Of a stretch of DNA of 64,000 bases, positions 1 through 9,869 are shown in pieces. The stretch comes from Sabethes cyaneus (lineage: Eukaryota; Arthropoda; Insecta; Diptera; Culicidae), in assembly GCF_943734655.1 (NCBI RefSeq), contig NC_071354.1, forward strand, positions 141,789,142-141,853,141. The letters run 5' to 3'. Numbering within the stretch: position 1 is the first letter of the stretch; each line of letters opens with the position of its first letter. The notes beneath the pieces were generated by a model. That model saw nothing but the letters and a program-made list of their open reading frames with translations. It made no database searches and was not told where the DNA came from. The position numbers and the translations under genes are program-made.

Positions 1-55
1 TTAGTATTTTTCGCTTCTGATAATTTAGTTGATATCATCTTTGCAAACCTTGCAA

Positions 56-2147
56 CAGTGATACCAGGTTTTGCTGAAGAGAAATCCGTATTTTTACTAT
101 CTGACTATCTGACACAGAGAAAACGGTTATAAATGATAAAATTTAATCAAATTTTAAATCAAACTTTTGATTTAAATGAAACTTTGACCAATATTTGTTC
201 TTCATTCAAAGGTTTGTTCGTATAAAGTGTTTGTCAGTTTTGTGAAAAAAGTTAAATTTTTACCGCAAAGGTATTGTTCTTGATTGTATTTGAAGGTAAT
301 TGACGGGAAATTAACAGTCATTAACTTCTCTTCAGAGAGCCCAATTTCGGAAGCAGTTTTTGGGCCTAAAAGTGGGATTCTGTTTATAAAAATGTAAATA
401 CTACATTTTTCTTGCCAATGAACAGAATTTTTGTTTCAAATAAAAAATCTGCTTTTGATATTGGCAGAATCGATGACGACTAATTTCACCTTAATACTTT
501 TTTGAATCAAACCAGTTCTTGACTTTCGTCGTCCGTTTTTTGTCTATATTTTTCCGTATTTCATCTTTCATTTTTCGTCGTTAGGTAATTTCGAGTTTTG
601 TCTGTATTTTTCGTTTTTTGTTTTGCTAAGTGTCGCCTTTTCTTCATGCCGTTTTTTTTGTTTTAATTTGATTATGGCCACTTTAACAGCTTGGATCATT
701 CGTGATTTCTGCGGAACTAAAATTTGAACCCGAGTCTTCGGTGTGACAGGCGTGAATACCACTATACCGTGTCAACCTCTTGTTTTTTGTTGTCTTCTTA
801 ACGTTTTTTGGTTGTTTTTCGTTATGTTTAACATCTAGTATAACGTCACCGTCTTTTTGTCTCTTTTCAGCGATTTTTTGTCATTTTTTATTGCTTTTTG
901 TAGCGTGTTTTGTCTGATGCGGTCATCATTAGTATTTTTTTCAGCATAGCTTGCACTGTTTTACTGACTTTTAATTGTCTTCCCAAAACCTTCAGCCAAA
1001 GGCTACATCTATTTAAAGTCTTTTTTGCCGTCTTTCGTCTTTTCGCCTACTTGTCTTTACTTCTTTGTTATATCTTTTCGCTGGCATTTCACTGCCTATT
1101 TGTCGTTTACTTGCTGTCGTTTTATCGTTCTTTCATCATCTTTTCGTCACCTTATCGCTGTCTGTTCGTCATATTATCGTTGCTTTTTCGGAACCGTCTT
1201 TTTATCATCTCTTTGCTGCCTTTTCTACATATTCGTCACCTCATTGTCATTTCTCTGTTGTATATTTATTGTCTTTTGATGGTCCTGTTGCCATCTTTCC
1301 ATAGTATTTTTGTTTTTTTCTACATTTTGCTACCTTTTCTCCATTTTTCATTGTCATGTTTTCATCATCTTTTGTCATGTTTGTTGCCAAGACAACATAA
1401 ATGTTATCTTTTTCTTGTCTTTTCGTTGTTCTTTCGTCGTCTTTTTGACAGCGTTTATTCGCCATCTTTTCGTAGTCGTTTTTGCATGGTTTATCGCCTG
1501 ATTGACACTTTTTAAATTTCTCTTTCCCATTTTTTGTCGTGTTTTTATCGCAGTTTTGGCTGTCTTTTCATCCCCTTTTTATCGTATTTTTGCCATCTTT
1601 TTATCACTGCTCATTGACTTTGAATCACATTTTCGCCAACATTCCGCTGTCTTTCGCTTTGTTGTCTTTTCATCGCTTTCTGAAGGTTTGAATGTCCAAG
1701 AGTTTTCATTTATAGCGTAAAAAGAGCATATTGAGCATTAATACATGTAGAATTAATACTATAAATGCAAATATCACTACTATCAGAAAGCAAAACCAGA
1801 GAAGTGAAGAATGTCCTATATAATTGACCTATTATAATGATGAAAATTTCTATTTGCCGTCAAACTGAAAACGCTAGTTCTTATTGACAGTATGGCATCA
1901 TTAAAGCAAATCTTTCATGTTTAATACATTAAAGTAAATTATTCTGTTCACTTCTTTCTCTGAGAAATAATAAAGTTACGCATTTCACTGCATGTAGCGC
2001 ACTCGTACTTTTTGTCACTAAATGAAGCTTTTAATCTTTTCCGCAAAATTTATGAAAATCCGTAGATTTGAGCAGTTGATCCGTAGGTCCGTAGAAAACT
2101 CCTAAATCCGTAGAACTACGGATAAATCCGTAGATCCAGCATCACTG
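56..2147. mobile_element. Non-autonomous hAT-type element, 2.1 kb, with 8-bp target duplication
   Basis: The same 8-bp sequence CCTTGCAA lies immediately outside both ends (48-55 and 2148-2155). The element starts CAGTGATACCAGG, and the reverse complement of its end starts CAGTGATGCTGG, so it has short terminal inverted repeats of the CAGTG/CAGGG-ATG type. An 8-bp duplication with such termini is characteristic of hAT transposons. No transposase reading frame is visible inside, so it would have to be mobilised in trans. The interior carries a T-rich degenerate repeat (about 480-1690) and a cluster of CCGTAG motifs near the right end (2060-2135). The duplication is seen directly; the family assignment is inferred from duplication length and termini. 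Confidence 0.75.
480..1690. repeat. Degenerate T-rich repeat built on TTTTCGTC/TTTTTGTC motifs
   Basis: For about 1.2 kb the plus strand is strongly T-rich, and variants of TTTTCGTC, TTTTTGTC and CTTTTCATC recur every 10-15 bases without exact periodicity. Fortuitous open frames occur on both strands, including one of 201 codons at 910-1515 that is almost entirely Phe, Leu, Ser, Ile, Tyr and Cys. I treat these as products of composition, not genes. The tract lies wholly inside the hAT element at 56-2147, so it probably expanded within that element. Confidence 0.6.
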
Positions 2148-2336
2148 CCTTGCAAGTCGTAAGGGCCTACATAGTGTCGTCGTGCAGAAAATAAAAACAA
2201 GGTAGATCAAAACTTCTCGGTCGGTGGTTTCTACAGTTGATGGAGGAAGAGGCACAATCTGTGTGTCTAAAAATACCCCAAAAACCAGATGGGTCGCTAC
2301 ATTAATAAGGGGGGTTGCGCAGTCTTGTTTTGTCCA

Positions 2337-2575
2337 GCGCCTCTATGGTTCAGAGGTACACGGGTACCAGCGAGCCACACGCCCTGGCAGGTGTTGTGGG
2401 TTTAAATCCGGTTATAATCTTATAGCTTGGTTTGTCCCATGCATCTTTCAGCATCGGACAAAAGATAGGAGTCACAGCGACAACTTGTTAAGCGAAGTTA
2501 CCTATTACCCTACTAGCACGGTTGTTACAAAGTAGTTGTTGTAACCGATTTCTGACTAATTTCAGTCATAATCTC
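2337..2575 (+). repeat. tRNA-derived SINE-like element
   Basis: An A-box-like TGGTTCAGAGG (about 2346-2356) is followed about 45 bases later by a B-box-like GGTTTAAATCC (about 2400-2410). This is the internal RNA polymerase III promoter arrangement of tRNA genes and tRNA-derived SINEs. No cloverleaf with a paired acceptor stem is evident, so it is not a functional tRNA gene. The 3' part (about 2515-2570, GGTTGTTACAAAGTAGTTG onward) recurs in reverse complement at 16354-16425, as expected of a dispersed repeat. The exact ends are uncertain. The 2156-2336 stretch to the left shows nothing recognisable. Confidence 0.5.
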
Positions 2576-2576
2576 A

Positions 2577-4625
2577 TCAAGTCCCCCCCATTCCTTTCCA
2601 CTCTTTCCCCTCCTTTCCCAAAAAAAATTCATTACTTTCCTCTACCGTCCCTCCATCAATTGTAAAACCATCGTTTAAAGAAATATTAATATTAATGCCT
2701 GCCCGCATTTCAAGGTCAAAGACTAAAACACGAGTTTTGTCAAGCTTCAGGTTTGCCCAGAAATTTTCGTTGGGACGCTTCTGGTGGAGGACGTTAGGCG
2801 GGCTCGCCGTCTTGAATACCAACCACTCCATTTCATCCAAAGATCGCTTCGAGTAGTGGGCCGACGCCAGATCCGGCCAGAACACCGCGTCTTCGCCCTT
2901 ATGGTATTTCTTGATGAATGACGCAGCTTTCGGCAAGCACTTCGTACTATTAATTTTCCCGTTTACGGCGAGTCCGGAGTAGGGATGCTTTACCGGTTTT
3001 ACCGAAACCGGTTTTACCGGTATTACCGTGTTATTTTTCAATACCGAAATACCGGTTTTTACGTGATCAAAAACCGGTATTTTCGGTATTTTTTTACATG
3101 GTAAATTTAATGAAAAAATAACTCAAGAAGCTTCCATTGCCGTTCAGATTGTTAACGTATAGCGCGAATTCATTTCAAAGATTCGAGGTTCTGAAAATAA
3201 CAGCTCAATTATATAATTTTAACAAACGGAAAATATTTATCTAAATCTAAAGATAGTGACTTTAAGAATTAAGAATACAATTAAGAATATTGCGCAACAG
3301 TAAAAATGTGCAATACACATTGTAGCTCTTCATAAAATCTTCAGTGAAAAATTACGGATTGCTTTAAAAAATGTTATAGCATATCACGGAAGAGGAGTTC
3401 GTTTATTGACTCGTTGTTGGCAATCCTCAACGGATAGACAGTATGACTGTTTTCTGAAACCACAATCAAAGATTGCATCGCTGTGAGCGTAGACTGACTT
3501 GTAAGAACCATTCATACTGCGAGCCGCGTGAAACGAGCTATGTAATGCAGTTTTTTTCCGACCATGTTCAGTTCCTGATCAATTATTTATTCTCCGCCTT
3601 AAAATGCGTGTCTCAAAATTCACTAATGCTCTATGTCACTCAAAATAATTCGAAAAACCTGTAAATATTTCAATTACCCGGCGCCACGTATCACAGATGT
3701 TTCCGCAAGAACAGGGCTTTAATAAAATTAGAGGAAAATAAGCTGTCAATTTGGACCACAAGACCATATATTTTGGTATTACTCAAATTGTATGCAGTTT
3801 CCCAGTAAAGCCTGTCTAGTTTTATAGTTGACACGATAAACACTTTTTCCGTACTTATTACTTTTTAAGAGAGCTTGTCAATTAGCTGTTCCAAAAAATT
3901 GAGTACCATTGATTAATGGAAACATTTTCTACAAATTTTACAATTTTTTAATTTATTTTTCTAGTATTGGCTTTTATCGGTTTTTTACCGGTTTTACCGG
4001 TATTGAATTTATCAATACCGAAAAACCGGTTTTCGAAATACCCCCTCGGTATTGGCATCTCTAGTCCGGAGCGAAAAAAGAACGGCTTTGACATTCCCTT
4101 CTCGTTGATTGTCAGCCACAGCAGCACCTTCTTGGGGAACTTGGTGTGTAAAATGATCTTCACCACAGAGCTCACTTCCTTCGTGGGGGAAGTAAAAAAT
4201 GAAGTGCCCTGCCAGTCGTTGCCGTCGAGCGTGAGATAGGTCGCGTCGTTCATTACCACCGCCACCGCCTGTGCCATTACCTGCAGCTCTGAGATCAGTG
4301 GACAGGACTGCCGCTTCCTGACATGTATGTCCATGTTCGCCAGGTACTTTTTCACTGTTCGGCCTGTTGCTTCGACCTCTCCGCCAAGTGCACGCAGCGA
4401 TGTAGCCAGTTTTCCCTCGGTCTTCCTCTTCAGCATTCTTTGGAGCTTCTTGTCACTCAGGGTCGTCGGCCGTCCGGAACCGGACTTTCTTTCGATGCTC
4501 TGATTGTTGTCCAATAGCGCCAAGATGTTGTAGATACCGGAACACTCAATTAACTGTCTTAGTTTTTTTATCACCATCCGCAAAAAGTTCATTAAATTTT
4601 TTTTTAATGCAAACGTTATCCTCAA
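2577..4625 (-). pseudogene. Tc1/mariner (D37E-like) transposase, split by a hAT insertion
   Basis: Two open segments, 4625-4072 and 2979-2577, are in the same frame and together encode about 318 residues. Mariner transposases are usually about 340. The N-terminal half has a helix-turn-helix region with the SGRPTTLSDKKL linker. Next comes the first catalytic Asp in NDATYLTLDG. After the insertion come the second Asp in WPDLASAHYSK and the terminal acidic residue in RPNENFWANLK. I count 34 residues between the last two, three fewer than the D37E spacing, so a small deletion is likely. The insert plus one target duplication is 1092 bp, a multiple of three, which is why the frame resumes. In Tc1/mariner enzymes these residues coordinate the metal ions for TA-targeted cut-and-paste. 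The extreme N-terminus looks eroded. The intact parent family is not in this window. Confidence 0.85.
2980..4063. mobile_element. Non-autonomous hAT element nested in the mariner transposase
   Basis: The left end reads TAGGGATGC and the reverse complement of the right end reads TAGAGATGCC. The flanks carry the identical octamer GTCCGGAG (2972-2979 and 4064-4071), which fits the hAT target preference nTnnnnAn exactly. Both subterminal regions are rich in ACCGGTTTT and CGGTATT motifs in opposite orientation, and could serve as transposase binding arrays. The 1084-bp interior is AT-rich without a transposase frame, so this is a MITE-like derivative. It must be younger than the mariner copy it interrupts. 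Confidence 0.88.
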
Positions 4626-4629
4626 AAAT

Positions 4630-5284
4630 CATGGTGAACGCTAATTAAACACTATAAAAACTTGTTTGCCGCTCGTGAAATGAACTCAAACAGCTTCCAA
4701 ATGTTGTCAAAGCATTATAAGAATCACATCTACCAGGGTGATACAAACTTTTGTTTTTTTGAATACGTCAAAAAAAATTTTTTTTGTTCAGAAAAATTGT
4801 GGAACACACAAAAGGGGGCAGCTTTGCTGAATATAGTAACTATATATCTTTTATTAGTTGTGAGATATAACAATTTGATTAAAAATGACACTTGAAAATC
4901 AATTTTGCCCAATAGACATTCACTTTACATTCACTTTTTTATTGCCTTAAACTGTTCTCCAAAGTCATTCAGTATTTACTGACACCATTTAGAAGCTACT
5001 TGAGTTTATTTTACGGGCGGCAAAAAAAATCTATATTATTTAATTAGCTTTTATCATGATTTTTAACGATAATTGTACACCAGCTGACGAGCGGTGTCAG
5101 CAGTAGGTTTTTTCATGCAATGTAACTATTCAATGTAACTATGTAATGTATACTATTCTATGATTCATCCTTAGAAACTGTTTCGATTAAAAAATTACAC
5201 AACGCGGGACGCTTAGTAATCCGTACAAGCCATCCAAACCTGGGACAGTCCCGCATAATCCGGGACGTCTAGTCAGCTTATCTA
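4630..5284. other. No recognisable gene
   Basis: This AT-rich sequence lies between the start of the mariner relic and the RTE target duplication. It contains homopolymer A/T runs and a short direct repeat (CAATGTAACTA near 5120-5140). The right terminal repeat of the mariner element should lie in its first part but could not be delimited. Short open frames on both strands resemble nothing known. Confidence 0.5.
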
Positions 5285-5298
5285 TACCTAACAAACAT

Positions 5299-6884
5299 CT
5301 TCTTCTTCTTCTTCAGCAACATAGAGCCGGGGTGGCTCGTGTTGTTTCAAGCTCTCGCGTCCGTTCAACTCGGTCTTGGGCCACTCGTCGCCAATATCCT
5401 AGTCGTCTCAAAAGTCGCAAACCGTTTTCGACCTGGTCGAGCCATCGTGCACATTGGGCCCCCTTATTCCTGGCGCCGGTGAGGTTATTGAAGAGGACTA
5501 TTTTCGTCGCACTGTCGTCCGGCATCCTTACGACGTGTCCGGCTTACCGTAGCCTGCTAACTTTCGCTAGATGTACGATGGAAGTCTCCCCAAGCAGTGC
5601 CTGTAGCTCGTGATTCATACGCCTCCGCCACTCTCCGCTTTCAGTTTGTGCTTCGCCAAATATCGTCCGCAGCACTTTCCGCTCAAACACGGCAAGGGCG
5701 CGTATGTCTTCCGTAAGCAGTGTCACGGCTTCAAGTCCATAAAGAACTACCGGTCTAATAATGGTTTTGTACATTGTTAGCTTCATGCGGCGGCGTATGC
5801 TTCCAGATCGTAGCGTTTTACGAAGGGCAAAGTAGACCCGATTTCCCGCATGGATGCGCCGCTGGGTCTCCTTACTAGTCTTGTTGTCCGCGGTCACCAA
5901 CGATCCCAAATACACGAACTCCTCTACCACTTCTAGTTCGTCGCCGTCAACGGTTACCGTCCGTGGGAGGCGCGCGTTTGTTTCCTTTGAGCCTCTTCCT
6001 TTCATGTATTTGGTCTTCGACGCATTTATTTTTAGCACAATTCTCCTAGACTCCGCTTTCAGTCTGGCGTAGATTGCCTCCGCCGCCGCAAAGTTCCTGG
6101 CAATGATATCGAAGTCATCTTCAAAGCCTAGAAGTTGGCTACCCTTGGTAATAATCGTGCCTCTCGTTTCGATGCCCGCTCGTCGGATCACCCCCTCAAG
6201 AGCGATGTTGAACAGCATGCAGGATAAGCCGCCACCTTGTCTCAACCCTCGCCGCGTCTCGATGGGACTCGAGAGTGTCCCAGAGATGCGTACGAAACAC
6301 ATCACTCGATCCAATGTAACTCTGATCAGTCGCGTCAGTTTGTCCGGAAAACCGTGTTCGTGCATTATCTGCCATAGCTTGTCTCGATCGACTCTATCGT
6401 ATGCTGCTTTGAACTCAATAAAGATGTGATGCGTGGGCACGTTGTACTCCTGACATTTCTGCAAGATCTGTCGGATAGTAAAAATTTGGTCCGTAGTTGC
6501 GCGAGCCCCCATGAAACCCGCTTGATAATTCCCTACGAAACCTTGTGCTATCGGTGACAGCCGGCGTAACAGGATCTGGGAGAGTACTTTGTAGGCGGCG
6601 TTTACCAGCGTAATACCACGATAGTTGCAGCAGTCTAGCCGATCACCCTTTTTGTAGATGGGACAAACCACTCCTTCCATCCATTCCTCCGGTAGCTTTT
6701 CCTCCTCCCAAATCCTCGAAATAACCCAGTGTAGAGCCTTTGCTAGCGTTTCTCCGCCATGTTTATAAAGCTCTGCCGGTAGGCGGTCCTTCCCAGCGGC
6801 TTTATTGGTCTTCAGCAGCCTGATTTCTCGTTTGACTTCTTGGAGATCAGGTGCTAGGACATTACTATCTTCCATGGACGCTCC
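5299..6884 (-). mobile_element. 5'-truncated RTE-clade non-LTR retrotransposon with perfect 14-bp target duplication
   Basis: The 14-mer TACCTAACAAACAT occurs at 5285-5298 and again at 6885-6898, exactly flanking a minus-strand reverse transcriptase segment. The 3' end, on the left in plus coordinates, is a (GAA)n-type short tandem tail, as RTE elements commonly have instead of poly(A). The 5' end starts just before the reverse transcriptase domain, so the endonuclease region is missing. This is the usual outcome of incomplete target-primed reverse transcription. Its open frame is much better preserved than the other RTE copies here, so this looks like a comparatively recent insertion. Confidence 0.9.
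5313..6875 (-). pseudogene. RTE reverse transcriptase (truncated, one frameshift)
   Basis: A 443-codon open frame (6875-5544) covers the reverse transcriptase fingers and palm. The motifs, in order, are NKAAGKDRLPAEL, LPEEWMEGVVCPIYKKGDR, NYRGITLVNAAYKVLSQIL, QAGFMGARATTDQIFTIRQ, FKAAYDRVDRDKLW, RRGLRQGGGLSCMLFNIALE and the catalytic box GFEDDFDII. RTE enzymes normally have FADD or YADD at that box, so Glu for Ala is a substitution next to the two catalytic Asp residues. The C-terminal connection follows (VEEFVYLGSLVTADNKTSKE, LYGLEAVTLL, VFERKVLRTIFG). A frameshift between about 5525 and 5544 moves the last 70 residues, beginning at MPDDSATK, into another frame. The enzyme would copy its own RNA at a nicked target site. 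The truncation, frameshift and altered box make activity unlikely. Confidence 0.88.
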
Positions 6885-6898
6885 TACCTAACAAACAT

Positions 6899-8955
6899 AT
6901 GTTTGGTATAACAATTTACCAAGCGTTTTCTTTGTGGATATTATCCTTTTAATAGTGGAATAAACTACTGTTTAAATAAAAATATTTTACGGGTAGTAAA
7001 GGCATTTGCTTTTGCCAATATGTCCTATATGCAGCTCTATAACACAAGGTTTTTGATGTTTAATTAAAATTTGTGATAAATTGTTGTTTACAAATAGTAT
7101 TTTTTGACATATCGGAACCTACATCGGCGATATAGATGTATTTTTACCCAAGGCAGTAAAATTTACTCTCGTATCGAGAATTGTTATCCTTCACTGGAAA
7201 CAAAAACAGTGCTTTCTTTTTCTATGGTATTTAGGAGCGAAACATGACTTGATCGAAACACCTGGCCAAACGCAGGCTTTATATAGGTGCCTACTATGTT
7301 AAAGCAGAAAACGAGAAAAAGGATCCGTCATAGCAAAGAAAACAAAATCGTAACACTCGTTAGAACGACTGGTGACCAGCGAGTAATTTCTGCAAGCAGC
7401 CCGCAGAAGAAAAGGAAGAAAACACACCCGATACAACAGGTTGATTGATGTGCCCCTGTGTTTATGGACCGGAAGATTTATTTTGATCCCGTGACCACAT
7501 TGCCCTGGGCTTTTCTGTTATGCACATACGACGGCGGCGGGCGGCATAATGATGGAAGCGAATTTCGCGAAAAGCTAACAGCGAAACCGAAGGATGGGAA
7601 AATGTGGGTCGTCTATGTTTTCCGAATGGTTGCCCGTTTTGGTTGATTTGAGCTGAATATAAAACGTTTGCGAGCATATGATTTTCAGTACAGTACGTAC
7701 GGTACAGAATTGCTTTTTGCGCGGGTTAAACAATCCATGTGCCCTATGAAACTGCGTGATTTCAACGAATTCAATGGAAATTTTAGAAAAATTGGTACAT
7801 GATAGCTTTTTGTCTAAAGCGGAAATGCAAATAAATTACGTCCAGAAGCTTCCCAGTTTTTGGGTAATCGAAAAAACAAACCACGTAAAAGGCAACTGAA
7901 ATATATTTACATTTTCAGCATTTGTTTCTACTAAACTATTCAAAACGAAAAGAGAGCTAGCTAGTATAATAGGCAAACGAATTGAGAATTTGTCGATAGT
8001 TATTATGCTAATTGCTAACTAAAGATTACAGCTTGTCATTTCGGTAGGTTATCATGGAAAATATATTTTTCAGTACATTTGAATGTACAGCTTGTTGAAA
8101 TTTATGAATATCTGAAATTTAATTCAGATACCTATATATTATGTATTTTTTAAAATTGGAAATACAGATTTTTTTCGAATGAAATGACTGACATACTTTA
8201 ACGTACCAACGTGCTTTATGAAATTTATGCTGAATATCTAGCTCAAGTGAGTCAATAAAGAACGAACCAGGATAAACAATATTTACATCTTATATATCTG
8301 CTGGAAAGCAGATGCCAAACCGTATCACAATCGATTGAATAAACACTCGATGGAGATATCTTTCTCTATCGTCGCTTTCAGTTATTGGCCTTAATACGAG
8401 TGTAACCATGAACTACTCTGGCGAATATAAACATAAGTAGAGCCATAGTTTGGGATGCTAGAGTACTCCAAACGATGCTCGATGACGCCGGCCGTGGTCT
8501 GCCGCAGCTTTTGCAAGGATATCTCTCACTCAGGCGGAAAGCAAGTTCATTTGCACAACAATGAACCATACCAGCCAGCCCGCCGGAAAATGAGCTATGC
8601 GTGACACAGATAACGGAGAAGAATAACTAATGTCAGCAACGTTTCTTTGATCAAAGAGATTGCATTGAATAAGGATTCTAAAGGCGGACTTTGGTTCAAA
8701 TTTTCAAGAGTTTGCTACGTTAAGTGCTATTTCAGCATCATTATCTCAGTACAAAAATATTTTGAAATGTTAAGCAAGCTACTTCAGATTAATTTTTTGC
8801 TTCAAACATTTTGTTTGAATTCAGGTTGCGATTTCTAAAAGATGATTACTTCAAACGGCAAATGCTCTATGAATAATTGATACATTAACAAACAAATAGT
8901 TGCATGTATTTACAAGTAGTAATTAAAAACAACACAAATAGCTACATGTACTTAC
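6899..8955. other. No recognisable gene (possible intron of the flanking exon's gene)
   Basis: About 2 kb with no feature I can support. The sequence is AT-rich except for a more GC-balanced patch at about 7320-7690 and another at about 8440-8590, each with 60-70 codon open frames on the minus strand that match no family I know. The stretch lies 3' of the minus-strand exon at 8956-9291, so it is probably intronic or downstream sequence of that gene. Confidence 0.4.
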
Positions 8956-9291
8956 GATTTCCCGTTTCAGACTTTGAATATTATAGTTTGCCTGTGCCAG
9001 GCGGACGCTCAGCGTGGCAACATCACTGGTCAGCTGCGCCCGTTCGCCAGAGTTCCGATCGACCAACTTTAGCAGTTTATCCTCCAGGTTCTGATTAACC
9101 TTCTGGACGCGTTTGTGTGACTCGTACAGCCGCTCGTACTTGTCCTGCCAGGCAATGATGCTGTCCTCCAGCTCGACCTGCCGATCACTTTCCTGCAGAC
9201 ACACGTTTTCCATGGCCAACAGCTGCGAATGCTTATCAGCCAATGCGTTCTTCAGTACCTCAATTTCGGCTTGAAGCTGCCCATCACAATT
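8956..9291 (-). CDS. Internal exon of a coiled-coil protein, TJAP1/Pilt-like
   Basis: A 336-bp exon of 112 codons is bounded by a good acceptor (TTTTGGTTTTGCAG, exon starting at 9291) and a good donor (ATC then GTAAGTACATG, exon ending at 8956). Both junctions are phase 0. The encoded peptide is a near-continuous heptad coiled coil with no signal or membrane segment. Its second half, running from AWQDKYERLYESHKRVQKV through NLEDKLLKLV to LAQANYNIQSL, resembles from memory the coiled coil of vertebrate tight-junction-associated protein 1 (Pilt). That protein is associated with junctions and the Golgi. The open, stop-free frame, intact splice sites and balanced codon use distinguish it from the decayed transposon ORFs around it. 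Upstream exons should lie at higher coordinates and downstream ones below 8.9 kb, but none was recognised in this window. The exon call is strong; the family name is tentative. Confidence 0.65.
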
Positions 9292-9624
9292 CTGCAAAAC
9301 CAAAATATAGCATTAGAAGGAAAAAAGTCCGGTTTGACCGTGTGTAGACTTGTTATCTATTCGATTGAACATGGTGATTGCGGTGATATAATGGAGGTCT
9401 GGCGACTATTCTCCCCTTTCTAAAACGCAAGGTTAACGGCAACAACCCTTACATGAATGATATCATATTTTGTACTACTATAAATAAGATTGTAAATTAA
9501 GTGATGGCTGTTGTTTCAAACAGTTTTAGTTCATTTATCTTAGCAAATTAATTACAAAGGAGTGTTTGAGTCAGCTCAAATATCTCGATGAGAATATAGT
9601 CTTTGTTTATCGTATCGTAATCTA
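9292..9624. other. No recognisable gene; intron-side flank of the coiled-coil exon
   Basis: This begins with the polypyrimidine tract and acceptor of the exon at 8956-9291 (read on the minus strand). It continues as AT-rich sequence up to the TCTATATATATA start of the Helitron-like element. No reading frame or RNA gene is evident. Confidence 0.45.
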
Positions 9625-9850
9625 TCTATATATATATAAGAGCCTTGTCTGTAGCCAAAACGAGGGGTGACATATATTTTTGTGGTAACACTCCCACATT
9701 AAGTAAAGACTCAAACCAATCATACCAGATTGCATTCAAGACGAGCAAAAGTAAAGTAGTTGTCATTGAGTTACATAGCGTTAGCGTTACATAGCTACCT
9801 CCAATTTGCTCTCAATTAAGCACGAGACGACGCACGCGGGTTACAGCTAG
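9625..9850 (+). mobile_element. Short non-autonomous Helitron-like element
   Basis: The 226-bp unit starts TCTATATATATATAAG and ends GGGTTACAGCTAG. It sits between a host A and a host T without any target duplication. A 5' TC, a 3' CTAG and insertion at an AT dinucleotide are hallmarks of Helitrons. A diverged copy lies at 44927-45161 with the same internal order (CCAAAACGAGGGG, then CAAACCAATCATACCAGA, then GTTACATAGCGTTAGCGTT). I could not confirm a strong 3' hairpin next to CTAG, so this rests on the termini, the target site and the second copy. Confidence 0.6.
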
Positions 9851-9869
9851 TTTGTTATAATGATACTAG

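Noticed and set aside
910..1515. 201-codon hydrophobic frame that could be read as a membrane protein
   Set aside because: Its composition follows from a T-rich repeat inside a non-autonomous hAT element; overlapping frames on both strands show the same bias.
2337..2420. A functional tRNA gene
   Set aside because: A- and B-box-like motifs are present, but no paired acceptor stem or sensible anticodon arm could be drawn; a SINE fits better.
5313..6875. A functional host reverse transcriptase gene
   Set aside because: Flanking target duplication, tandem tail, 5' truncation and a frameshift identify it as a retrotransposon insertion.
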